Source: Candidatus Bathyarchaeota archaeon
Lineage (GTDB): Archaea > Thermoproteota > Bathyarchaeia > Bathyarchaeales > Bathycorpusculaceae
Reading direction: 5' to 3'
Assembly (NCBI GenBank): GCA_026014585.1
Contig: JAOZIA010000024.1
Location: 124,001 to 188,000, forward strand
Length of the DNA stretch: 64,000 bases
The position numbers and the translations under genes were made by a program. Positions 41,295-50,260 of the stretch are shown here, piece after piece. Numbering within the stretch: the stretch's first letter is position 1; each line of letters starts with the position of its first letter. The notes under the pieces are model-generated. The model was not told where the DNA came from. It searched no databases and saw only the letters and a list, made by a program, of their open reading frames with translations.

Positions 41295-43719
41295 CGCGTC
41301 CTTCAACGCTTTTTTCGGAAAGAATTTGGAGGTTTTCAACTTTCAGGGTTGCTGCAAGGTCAGCTTTGCCCGCCTCTATCATTGTGGCTGTTTTGGCATC
41401 AGCGGCGTAAACTGTGATGTTTTTGACGGGCGCGTTTAGGGATTTTTTGTTTTCGGCTTTGTCTTTGCGTACCTCAGCCATTACCGCGATGATGGCATCG
41501 CCAGCAACTTCTGCCTCAGCGTTTACCAGTGCGGAGTTGAATTTTGGCCATTCTGAGATTTGTATGCTTGCGTAGCCCTTGTTTTCCTTGTAGAGGTACT
41601 GATAAATTTCCTCGGTTAAATGCGGGATTACAGGAGCCAGCAACTGCAACATACGATAAATCACCTCATAGAGTGTGAACTGCGCGGCTTGTTTTTTGGG
41701 TGAACCTTCTAAGTCGGGGTTGTAGAGGCGGTCTTTTACTGCTTCCAAATAGTAGTCGCATAGGACATGCCAGAAGAAGTTGCGGGTGTCCTCTACGGCA
41801 ACATTGAATTGACATTTTTCGAGGCTCTCAGTGACTTTTTGTGTGAGGTTTTCGGTTTTGCTAATTATCCATTGGTCAAGGAGTTCAAGCTGCACATCAC
41901 CAAAGCTGACGGGTTGGTAATCGGCTAAGAGTTTGCTTGCGAATCCTGAAGCATTCCACAGTTTAACTAGGAAACGTCTGCCGTATTCCACGTCTTGGAC
42001 TCTGTAGGGAATGTCGGAACCTGTAGCTCCACCACCAGCAGCCCACTGTCGGATTGCGTCGGCACCATTCTTGTTGAGTGCTTCGGGCGCTGCGGCATAG
42101 TTTTTGAGGGATTTGCTCATTTTTCGTCCGTCAGGACCAAGTACCATGCCGTTGATTAGGACGCTGTTGAAGGGGCGCTCATCAAAGAGTGCGAGGTGGC
42201 GTACCATGAGGTAGTATGCCCATGTGCGGATGATGTCGGTTCCGCTGGGGTGCATGCTTGCGGGGAATAGGTGATGCCAATCTTCGCGGTCAGGCCAGCC
42301 CGCGTGCACAGCACAGGTGATTGAGCTGTCCATCCATGTGTCCATCACGTCCTGCTCAGCAGCAAAGTCTTTACCGCCACATTTGGGGCAGGAATCAATT
42401 CTTGGTCCTTCGAGTTTAGGGTCAATTGGAACCCATTCAGGCGTTGCAACAATGATTTCGCCACAACCCGTACAGTACCAAACAGGAATTGGCGTGGCAA
42501 AGAGGCGTTGACGGCTGATTACCCAGTCCCAATCCAGCGCCCGTGCCCAATCGATTAGGCGGTTTTTCATGTAATCGGGGTACCAGGGGATTTGGTTGGC
42601 GACTTCCTCAACCTTCCCAGACAGGGGCAATGTTTTCATAAACCACTGTTTGCGCTCAAGAATTTCGACGTGGGTTTTGCATCGGTCGCAGACGCCGACT
42701 TCCTGCTGGATTTTCTCGGTTTTTTCAAGAAGCCCAGCGGCTTGGAGGTCCTCGACGATGGCGGCGCGTGCCTTGTTGAGGTAGAGTCCAGCGTATTTGC
42801 ATCCTGCTTCGGTGATTTTGCCGCTTTCATTTATGAGGCGGATAACTGGGAGTTTGTGTTTTATGACGGTTTTCACGTCGTCTTTGTCGCCGTAGGTGCA
42901 GATTTGCACAACGCCTGTGCCGAATTTGGGGTCTACGTTTTCTTCGCCGATGATGGTGACGCTGCGGTTCATGAGAGGCACCGCGATTTTTCTGCCGATG
43001 TATTGTTTGTAGCGTTCATCTTTGGGATTGACCTCGACGGCGACGCATGCGGGGATGAATTCAGGACGTGACGTGGCGATTAAGAGGTATTCGCCGTTTG
43101 TGCCGTCTAAGGGGAACTTGACGTAATGTAGGATGCCGTCTTTTTTGACGTGGTCTACTTCTGCGTCGGCTATGGCAGTTTCGTCTCTTGGGCACCAGTT
43201 TACAGGGTGGGTTCCCTGATACATGAAACCTTTGCCATAAAGCATTATGAAGCTTAGTTGGGTCCGACGCCAATAATCAGAATCCATTGTTTTGTACTCA
43301 GTTGACCAGTCAATGCTGCAGCCAAGTTTTAGGATACCTTCCTTCATCATCGCAATGTATTTTTCAACTAACGCCATGCACATGCCTCTGAACTGTGCAG
43401 GTGGAAGGTCGCGTTTGCGGATGTTGTTGGCTTTTTCAACTTGAATTTCTATGCCCAATCCGTGGCAGTCCCAGCCCTGCGGAAACAGCACATTAAATCC
43501 CTGCATTCGTTTGAAGCGGGCGACTATGTCAAAGTATGTCCAGTTGAGCACGTTGCCCATGTGAAGTTCGCCTGATGGGTACGGTGGGGGCGTGTCAATG
43601 CTGAATGGCTGGCGGGCAGTGTCGTTCCAGTCGTATTGGTAGATGCCCATTTCTTCCCATTGTTTTTGCCATTTGGCTTCGATTTCAGTGAATTTGTAAT
43701 CTTTTGGCAGAGGCTGCAT
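41254..43719 (-). CDS. valS: Valyl-tRNA synthetase
   Basis: An 821-residue class I synthetase from ATG 43719. Visible: PKDYKFTEIEAKWQKQWEEM at the start, the HIGH-type motif in PPPYPSGELHMGNVLNWTYF, the CP1 editing domain (LLIATSRPEFIPACVAVEVN), a zinc-binding CTGCGE ... DSCPKCGGKDF, and KMSKSLKNYAAAPEALNKNG. The WVISRQRLFATPIPVWYC segment and length fit archaeal ValS. It charges tRNA-Val and edits threonine. Its 3' end overlaps the start of nadX. A dispersed repeat (copy 2) lies about 145 bases upstream. Confidence 0.95.
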   Translation of the reverse strand: MQPLPKDYKFTEIEAKWQKQWEEMGIYQYDWNDTARQPFSIDTPPPYPSGELHMGNVLNWTYFDIVARFKRMQGFNVLFPQGWDCHGLGIEIQVEKANNIRKRDLPPAQFRGMCMALVEKYIAMMKEGILKLGCSIDWSTEYKTMDSDYWRRTQLSFIMLYGKGFMYQGTHPVNWCPRDETAIADAEVDHVKKDGILHYVKFPLDGTNGEYLLIATSRPEFIPACVAVEVNPKDERYKQYIGRKIAVPLMNRSVTIIGEENVDPKFGTGVVQICTYGDKDDVKTVIKHKLPVIRLINESGKITEAGCKYAGLYLNKARAAIVEDLQAAGLLEKTEKIQQEVGVCDRCKTHVEILERKQWFMKTLPLSGKVEEVANQIPWYPDYMKNRLIDWARALDWDWVISRQRLFATPIPVWYCTGCGEIIVATPEWVPIDPKLEGPRIDSCPKCGGKDFAAEQDVMDTWMDSSITCAVHAGWPDREDWHHLFPASMHPSGTDIIRTWAYYLMVRHLALFDERPFNSVLINGMVLGPDGRKMSKSLKNYAAAPEALNKNGADAIRQWAAGGGATGSDIPYRVQDVEYGRRFLVKLWNASGFASKLLADYQPVSFGDVQLELLDQWIISKTENLTQKVTESLEKCQFNVAVEDTRNFFWHVLCDYYLEAVKDRLYNPDLEGSPKKQAAQFTLYEVIYRMLQLLAPVIPHLTEEIYQYLYKENKGYASIQISEWPKFNSALVNAEAEVAGDAIIAVMAEVRKDKAENKKSLNAPVKNITVYAADAKTATMIEAGKADLAATLKVENLQILSEKSVEGRVVGQTEITVKIEY

Positions 43720-43864
43720 GTTAATCAAACCTATGTTAATTTTTGCTTTAACAAGCTAAGCTAAACCTAAAAAGATTATCCTGAAAAAACCAACGTAACT
43801 CAAGGGCTGAAGAAAAAACTGCTATTCACTGATGTTTTTTGGCTTGAGAAGTCGCCATTAGTGA

Positions 43865-43913
43865 CCTCCTCTCTATTGTTTCTGCATGGAATTTCTAATA
43901 GGCTCCAAATAGG
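43865..43913 (+). repeat. Dispersed 48-bp palindrome-bearing element, copy 2
   Basis: The sequence runs CCTCCTCTCTATTGTTTCTGC, then ATGGAATTTCTAATAGGCTCC, then AAATAGG. It aligns over its whole length with copies 1 and 3. It begins upstream of valS and ends 4 bases from the stop codon of the small secreted-protein gene. The palindromic half is less perfect here (CTAATAGG-CT-CCAAATAG). Confidence 0.7.
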
Positions 43914-43917
43914 TGGG

Positions 43918-44151
43918 TTATGTGGGTTTGGTTGATGCATGCTTAAAATGAAACACAACTAAGCCCGCAACAGCAATAACCGTAACGGCTACGATTATTC
44001 CCGCAATAACTGCCCTGCCGCCACCTTCCGTCTGAGATATGGTTTCCCAACTGTTCTCTACTGATGCTTGGCCATAACCCAAATTGGGAAAGAAAATAAA
44101 ACAAGCTGCTACAAGGATAAAACAAAGAAGCACAGAGCAAACCCTATTCAT
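43918..44151 (-). CDS. Small secreted/membrane protein
   Basis: A 77-residue protein from ATG 44151. It has a signal peptide (NRVCSVLLCFILVAACFIFF), a short polar stretch (ASVENSWETISQTEGGGR) and a C-terminal membrane helix (VIAGIIVAVTVIAVAGLVVF) with a short basic/His tail. An upstream ATG (44181) would add ten residues before the signal. It resembles the anchor ends of the larger secreted proteins nearby. No function is evident. Confidence 0.6.
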   Translation of the reverse strand: MNRVCSVLLCFILVAACFIFFPNLGYGQASVENSWETISQTEGGGRAVIAGIIVAVTVIAVAGLVVFHFKHASTKPT

Positions 44152-44229
44152 ACCTTGTCCCTCAACAACAAAAATAGTCATTGACCTTTCTTTATAAAAC
44201 TTGATTAAAAAAAGGGGTTAACTGCAGAG

Positions 44230-46015
44230 TTAACGGTGATAGCGCCTAAAAAAGACCAAACTGATAGCAATAATTGATGCTATCATCAAGCCGCTAAACA
44301 AAATCAGTGATGATGAGATGTCTAGTGAATTGCGGGGTGGTTGAGTTGTTTCTTGTGGAGTAGCGGTAGTTAGAGATGGCGAAATTGAGGATTCTTCGGT
44401 GCTGGAGATTTTGTGGGGCGACAGAAGGGGGTGGTTGTCTTGGTTGTTTACGTTTATGTAATAGGGTGTGTTGGCGGTGTTTCCGCTTTTTGTTGCGTCG
44501 GGGTATAGGGTGTTGTAGTCGCTCCAGTAGTTGCCCTCATTGCCGTTGTCCCAATTGTTGGCGGCTCCGTCTACGTGTCGTGGGCGATGGGTTTCGTCAT
44601 AGAGATAATTTTCGGGGTACACTATCGTGGTTGTGATGAATGCTTGGGGTTGACCGTGATTGTTGTTGATGAAATTGTTGTGGTAGAGGATGTTGTCATG
44701 TTGACTGCCTTCCAAGCGTATACTCAAACCCTCATTTTCTGATACATCGTTAGATATTATGGTGTTCTGGTAAGCATTGCTAATCCAGAGACCGTTACCA
44801 TTCTTTGAGATGATGTTGCCTCGCACTAAACCGCCGGGACCATACCCAAATCCAACCCCGCAGCCCTTGTTTTGGGTAATGGTGTTGCTGATAATTTGGG
44901 CGTTATGAATATCCTTAAAGAAAATACCGTTTCCCCCATTTCCTGAAACAGTATTGTCCTTTACAAGGCAGTCAACTCCTGATTGGGAATCAGCATTTAT
45001 GCCATCTGCTGTATTGTCTGTGATTTGATTGTTTAGAATTTCCTCGCCATGAGTGTAGGAGGAGCTTATGCCGTAATTATTGCCGGTTATGATGTTGTTT
45101 GTTATTTGGTTATCGTGGGAGTCGTATTGGTTGATGCCGTGTTCTTTGTTGTTTGTTATGTGGTTGTTGTTTATCTGGTTGTTATGGGATTGTTGTAGGT
45201 TAATTCCGATTGTATTTTGAGATATCATGTTTTTAGTTATGATTGAGTCAGTGGTGTCAACCAGTAAAACGCCGTTTCCGTTGCCTTTAAGGTTCAAGTT
45301 TTCTACTTTGATATTGCTACAGTGGATAAGTATCACTAACCCAGCATTTGAGGGCACGGTTAGGTCATGTTTGTCATACCAGTAATAGGCGGGTTTTCCG
45401 TTAACCGTGTTGGAAGTATCCATATCGTTGCCTCCATATTCATCATGAAAGGCGTATTGGTTTGCTTCAAAACAGTTATTTCGGTAGACATCGGAGCCGT
45501 GCGATGCCCATACCCCATACGTGTTATCGGCTATGCGGTTGTTTGTTATTTGGCAATCTTGTGACCTAAAAAAGCAGATGCCATAGGAATTGTTAGTTAC
45601 AGTACAGGATTGGACACTGCAATTGTTGTTATTATTTGAGGTTCCGTACAGGATAGTGAATTTTATTCCGAATTGAAAATTTTGAATATTAAAATTCTTT
45701 ATTACTAAGTTGCTTCTTTCTTGAACCCAGATACCTGATGAGTCACCGCTTCCCCGTAGAGTGTAGCCTGAACCATCCAGCACTATGCCGTCACGGTGGA
45801 TAACAATTGGGCAATTGATGTCACCTGTGAGAGTGTAAATGGCCCCGTCACGGCGAAGTTTTTCTCCGGAAAATGTGCCGTCACTGTTAATTACATAACC
45901 TGATGGCGGCGGGTCTTCGGGAATAAAATTTGCAGTGCCACACTCAAATGTGCCTATTTCAAGCACAACTGAAAGTAACAGAACCAGAACAATTGTTGAT
46001 GCACAGTTTTTTCAT
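44230..46015 (-). CDS. NosD-like right-handed beta-helix surface protein, frameshifted at an A6 tract
   Basis: The main frame (from GTG 45966, 578 residues) lacks a signal peptide. Upstream, ATG 46015 has an excellent site (AGGAGG 10 bases before), but ATGAAAAAACTG puts it one base out of frame. Removing one A gives MKNCASTIVLVLLLSVVLEI, a perfect signal peptide that runs straight into the main frame. The body consists of parallel beta-helix repeats (NNxIxxNxxGIxL type, e.g. SQNTIGINLQQSHNNQINNN), like NosD, then a Ser/Thr-rich linker and C-terminal membrane helix. It probably binds or processes surface polysaccharide. Confidence 0.75.
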
Positions 46016-46318
46016 ACCTACCGCCTCCTGGGGGTTTTGACAGCAGTAGCGCATACAATTGAATACGCACGCTAACAGAGCACAACTCAACAGGTGCCCA
46101 CACCAGTTACTTAATTTGAATGGCTTAAAAAATTTTTGAATAAAAAGGGTTTTGTATAACCAGGTAACCGCTAATGTTTAAGGTATAGAAACCAAGGCGT
46201 GCTTGTTTTATTTTGAGTGATTTGGTACCAGTTGTTGGGTGATGAATTTAGTTGGTATGTTAGCTACGCGATGGCGTATTTTCGTTGTAGCCCTTAGTAT
46301 GAGGATACAAACAAACAC
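46016..46318. other. Intergenic region upstream of the beta-helix gene
   Basis: About 300 bases between the end of the secreted-protein gene at 46319 and the frameshifted beta-helix gene. It carries the strong AGGAGG ribosome-binding site of the latter (near 46026-46031). AT-rich stretches near 46130-46165 could be promoter elements. I see no coding frame, RNA gene or repeat. Confidence 0.4.
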
Positions 46319-47495
46319 TTACTTTCTTTTCAACAAAGCCACCACAACAACAACTAACACAACCACCACCGCCCCAATAATCAAAGCCAATGTCAGGGTA
46401 TTGTTTGGTTCAGGCGGAAGAGTTGGAATAGAAGTAACTGGATGAGAGAGCTGGCTGAAAGTGTTTACTTGAGCTACCTCAGAAGTGTCACCCCAGATGT
46501 CCACCTGCACGCCGTCAATGTAGCCGACCTGTGCAGTGAAATAAACAAAAGCGTTCCAGTACGGATACAACCCTAAAGGCTCACGGGTCACACTGGAGTT
46601 AACAAAGTTTAACGCGTCATTTACAGAGTTGTTGAAGGTTTGTCCAGGAATCATGTTTAAGCTGATTTCCACGCGGGAGCTTGACCAATCAGGATTCACG
46701 GGGATGCTTGTGCCGTTTTGGGAGGTCAGGGTTATGGCGTAATCTTGAGCTGCCTGCAACGCCAGCGCCTCAGCTTGCTCTTGGCTGATTGAGTTCTGCG
46801 CCGCCACGCTATAGAGGCCCCAAGTGTCCGCAAACAAAAAAGAGGACCCAAAACTCAACCCCAATCCCCTACTACGCACATCCACGTCATCAAAGGTGTA
46901 GCCAAAGCCGATTTCCACTCCCGAAGCGACCATGCGCATGTTACCCGATGTTGCATTTATGGGTGTGAAGCCGCTAACACCGTAAAAGTTCTGGTTGCTC
47001 TGGCTTGATGCAGGTGCGTCTTGAGCTTTATCCAGCAGGGTTAAGGCATCAGAAACTTTGGATACATCTAAGCCGTTGTTTTGCGCCCAAGTTTGGTAGG
47101 CGACTAAAATCTGCTGTGCCTGGGCAACGCCGCTGTCTTGGGGCTGCCCGCTGAAAAAGATGTCGCCTGATACGGGGCGGACTTGAAGATATGTAATGTA
47201 TCCGTTGAGCAGAACCACGCTCACTGATATTTGACTGTCTACGCTGTTTAGGGTGAAGCTGTAGCTTTCCTGCTTTGCAGTTCCTCCGTACTGCGGGGGG
47301 GTAGGTTTCGCCGTATCCTTCATCTGTCAAGGTGTATTGGGTCAGGTCGATTTGGAGCACATCACCAAGGAACAGGGGGATTTTTGTTTTTGTGCTATCT
47401 TGCGTGGTTTCTGCCTGTGCCGTGCAGCCCCATAATGCAAAAACCATCAAGAGCCCAAGTAAAATAATTGTTAAAATCGGAACTTTTTTGGTCAT
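46319..47495 (-). CDS. Lipobox-like, membrane-anchored secreted protein, frameshifted at a C7 tract
   Basis: Two frames form one gene. The first, from ATG 47495, has a signal with a Cys (LLGLLMVFALWGCTAQAETT) and reads to EGYGETYPP. At a run of seven C (47295-47301) it goes out of phase. Removing one C joins it to the second frame, PPQYGGTAKQESYSFTLNSV, which continues to a C-terminal membrane helix (TLALIIGAVVVVLVVVVVAL). The combined product is about 390 residues. It overlaps or abuts the secreted-protein gene upstream (47497). Its function is unknown. Confidence 0.7.
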
Positions 47496-47496
47496 G

Positions 47497-48531
47497 CTAG
47501 CCCTCCACATACGGGAAAATCAGGTTTGAATTACCCAGCACACGCATTTGGCAGTACCAGTAACCAGTCATGCCCGAACCTAAATTATTTTGGTGCCAAT
47601 AACCAGTGTTAAGCAGTGAACTGTCAAAGTTGTAAGGTACCCAAAAGCTGTCATAACCAAACGTCATAAATGAAGCATAATCCAGTGAGTCATGAATTGT
47701 GTTGTGTTTGCCACTTCCATCCTGCCCCAAAGCGTACTGATAGAAATACACTGGGAAGTAACCAAACTGATAATTTGTGCTGCTCCAATCAGCTGGAACA
47801 GGCCATGAAAGCGCGGGGGAATCATTTTCAAAGCCAATGTAGCAGTAGGCTCCGTTGTCGCTGTTGCTGTAACCTGAAGTGCTCATGCCTAAGGTGCCAG
47901 TTAGTGCGTAGGGTACGCCAACAATCATTTGGTTGGGGTAGATTGAGCCGTAATACGTGTTAAGGTTAACTGGGGGGGTTGTGGTTGGTGTTTCGAGGGG
48001 GTAGGAGATGCCTGGGATAAATAGTTGGTTGCCGTTGGTGTCGTTCCATTGCAGGCCACCATTTACGCAGGTCCAGATTACGTTGATGTATTGGATGCTT
48101 TCGTTGGGGGTGTTGGCGTAATTGTAAATGTCAAAATCATAAATGGCTGAATCAGCTGCACCGCCATAAGTGTTAAAGCCATAACTCCACGGGTCAGCAT
48201 TGTTAGCTGTAAAGTCTCCCACCCAAAACATGCTTGCCCAATCCTTCTCGCCTTGGGGGTTTTGAGCGGTTAGCAGAGCGTTTTGGAAGTTGGTGCTTGT
48301 TGTAGCGTCCCAGTAATTGTTTTGGCTGCTGTAGCCTGCGTTTGTGAAGTATGTGTTAATTAGGCTGCAAATTTGATTGCCCCATTGGTATTCGTTTAGG
48401 CTGTAGCCGTCAGCTAGGTGTCCCCATTGTGTGGAGACCTGTGCAGTTGCTGCCTCAAAGAATATGGGGTGAAACAGTAAAATCACTCCAAACAGCAGGG
48501 CGGCAATAATGATGAGGGGTTTAGTTTTCAT
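47497..48531 (-). CDS. Secreted protein rich in Tyr, Asn and Trp
   Basis: A 344-residue protein with a clear signal peptide (KPLIIIAALLFGVILLFHPI, cleavage probably after TAQ near residue 31). The mature part is aromatic- and Asn-rich without obvious repeats (YWDATTSTNFQNALLTAQNP; GFENDSPALSWPVPADWSST). There is no C-terminal anchor. It is the first of two genes on this strand, with the lipobox-type protein starting just beyond its stop, so the two may form an extracellular complex. I do not recognise the family. Confidence 0.65.
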   Translation of the reverse strand: MKTKPLIIIAALLFGVILLFHPIFFEAATAQVSTQWGHLADGYSLNEYQWGNQICSLINTYFTNAGYSSQNNYWDATTSTNFQNALLTAQNPQGEKDWASMFWVGDFTANNADPWSYGFNTYGGAADSAIYDFDIYNYANTPNESIQYINVIWTCVNGGLQWNDTNGNQLFIPGISYPLETPTTTPPVNLNTYYGSIYPNQMIVGVPYALTGTLGMSTSGYSNSDNGAYCYIGFENDSPALSWPVPADWSSTNYQFGYFPVYFYQYALGQDGSGKHNTIHDSLDYASFMTFGYDSFWVPYNFDSSLLNTGYWHQNNLGSGMTGYWYCQMRVLGNSNLIFPYVEG

Positions 48532-48710
48532 TCTTCATCCTTTGGGAAATCGGATTGTATAGGAAAAATGGGTTTGTTTGTTTTTAAGGTTTATTATAAA
48601 ACCTGCTTTTAGATAGAATTCGGAGGATAAGCATCTTTTGGTGGTCTATATATTTTGCATGGCATAGTTTTATATGAAAAACCTTACACTGGAATATACA
48701 AGGTAAGATA

Positions 48711-49190
48711 ATGGTTGAAAAGTTACATCCCTATGTAGTATTTCTTCCAACAGAAAAAAAAGACAAAATCCTAAGCGCAATCTTTGGCAGCAAAGCAGGC
48801 GTTGACCTACTACGATTCGCACTAAAACAAGGCATCCAAAAAAACCTCTACCAAAAAGACCTCGTAGCCAAACTAAACTACTCCAACAAAACCATAATTG
48901 AAAACCTCAAAACCCTCACTGCGCTTGGCGTTCTAACTGAATATATGGAGAAAAACGAGCGGGAAGACCGAATAACATGGGTAAAAACGTATCAGCTTAC
49001 AGATTTGGGCAGATGGTTTGCGCTGCTACTTGCAGAGGAAACAGAACTTAATGAAAAAGAAAAAGATGAAATCATGAAAAGCCTATTTCGCACTTACGTT
49101 AAGCAGGTTAAAAGATTAGCTGAAGAAATTGGAATAAACAACAAGACACTTGAAGAAATCGTGCGTCAAGAAATCAAAAATAGTGCCTAA
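48711..49190 (+). CDS. Winged-helix transcriptional regulator
   Basis: A 159-residue protein. Residues ~28-105 form a winged helix (DLLRFALKQGIQKNLYQKDL, YSNKTIIENLKTLTALGVLT, TYQLTDLGRWFALLLAE), and the C-terminal ~45 residues form a charged helix that may dimerise. It fits the general archaeal HTH type of ArsR/MarR-like regulators. No target is evident; the coiled-coil gene downstream starts about 100 bases later. Confidence 0.75.
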   Translation: MVEKLHPYVVFLPTEKKDKILSAIFGSKAGVDLLRFALKQGIQKNLYQKDLVAKLNYSNKTIIENLKTLTALGVLTEYMEKNEREDRITWVKTYQLTDLGRWFALLLAEETELNEKEKDEIMKSLFRTYVKQVKRLAEEIGINNKTLEEIVRQEIKNSA

Positions 49191-49291
49191 CAGATACCTT
49201 GAGAAGGCGAAAATCTAAAAAGAATGGAGCACCACACATATGTGGGCTAATTACCTACTGTTTAAATATCTCTGGGGGTATGGTGTAGTTT

Positions 49292-50167
49292 ATGACTTAT
49301 CGAGCGCAAACTGGTTCGCGCAGGGGTTCTGGCAAAAAACCCCAGAAAACCACGCGAAAAACAAAAGCAAAACCTAAAACAAAACAAGCAAAAACAACCA
49401 AACGAATTTACACACGCAAAGAAGAGCCTGTTGTTTTGCCCAAAGAAGTAGCGGAGAAAACTGTTGCTAACCTCAACAGGTTAGGAGCCCAAACCTTTGC
49501 AGTTTCACCATTTAGCAATTATTTTGATGAGTGGTTAACAAATCTGCGGATGGCAATTTCAGAGTTTGAATCCAGCCCGCAAATCACCGCAGATGAAGAG
49601 TTTAACAAGCAACGAGCCCAAATTTTCCTTGATATTGAACGTGAATTGGCTGATAAGCGAATACAAGAAACCGACCTGACAGGAGACGCTAAAACCCTGC
49701 ATGACCAAAACCATTTGCTGGGCGATTTAGACGCTGAATATGCTAATAAGAACCGTGAGTTAAGTGACAAACGCAATGCAGACGTGCAAAGATTAACTAA
49801 TAAAGTCCACGAGTTGGAAGTCGCGTTGGATGAGGAGCAAACAAAGAAATTTGGCTTTTTCCAAGTGAGCGCAAAACGGGAATCGGCAAAGAAAATCAGT
49901 CAGTTAACTGAAGATTTAGCAAAAGGCAAAAGCGAACTAGAGGTTACTTTGCAGAATTTTGATGTAGAGCAAGAGAAGCTTCATGACAATTATGAGAAGA
50001 AAAAGCAGGATGTTATGCAGACGATTCGGGAACTGGAAAAGAAGCTTGAATGGCTTGAAACTGACGCTTCAGTGCAGGCAAGAAAAACAGCTTGTGACGC
50101 TTTAGTATCTGCTGTGAACACTTTAATTGGAAGAATATCACCTGTCAAGGATGCAGCCGATAAGTAA
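49292..50167 (+). CDS. Coiled-coil protein with basic N-terminus
   Basis: A 291-residue protein. The first ~45 residues are extremely basic (GKKPQKTTRKTKAKPKTKQA), suited to DNA or membrane-phosphate binding. Residues ~80-270 are nearly all heptad-type helix with Glu/Lys/Leu (DADVQ-like ADVQRLTNKVHELEVALDEE). It resembles archaeal chromosome- or envelope-associated coiled-coil proteins, without an ATPase domain. A scaffold role is the most that can be said. Confidence 0.65.
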   Translation: MTYRAQTGSRRGSGKKPQKTTRKTKAKPKTKQAKTTKRIYTRKEEPVVLPKEVAEKTVANLNRLGAQTFAVSPFSNYFDEWLTNLRMAISEFESSPQITADEEFNKQRAQIFLDIERELADKRIQETDLTGDAKTLHDQNHLLGDLDAEYANKNRELSDKRNADVQRLTNKVHELEVALDEEQTKKFGFFQVSAKRESAKKISQLTEDLAKGKSELEVTLQNFDVEQEKLHDNYEKKKQDVMQTIRELEKKLEWLETDASVQARKTACDALVSAVNTLIGRISPVKDAADK

Positions 50168-50260
50168 ATATCGGTGATTCGTTGATAAGTGTTGTTTTTA
50201 TATAAGAAATGGCAAAGTAAACATGACGATTAAACTCTTATCTCGTTGGACTGTGTATTA

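Noticed and set aside
43720-43913. T-box-like leader for the tRNA synthetase gene
   Set aside because: No specifier loop or antiterminator was recognisable, and the same element also precedes genes unrelated to tRNA charging.
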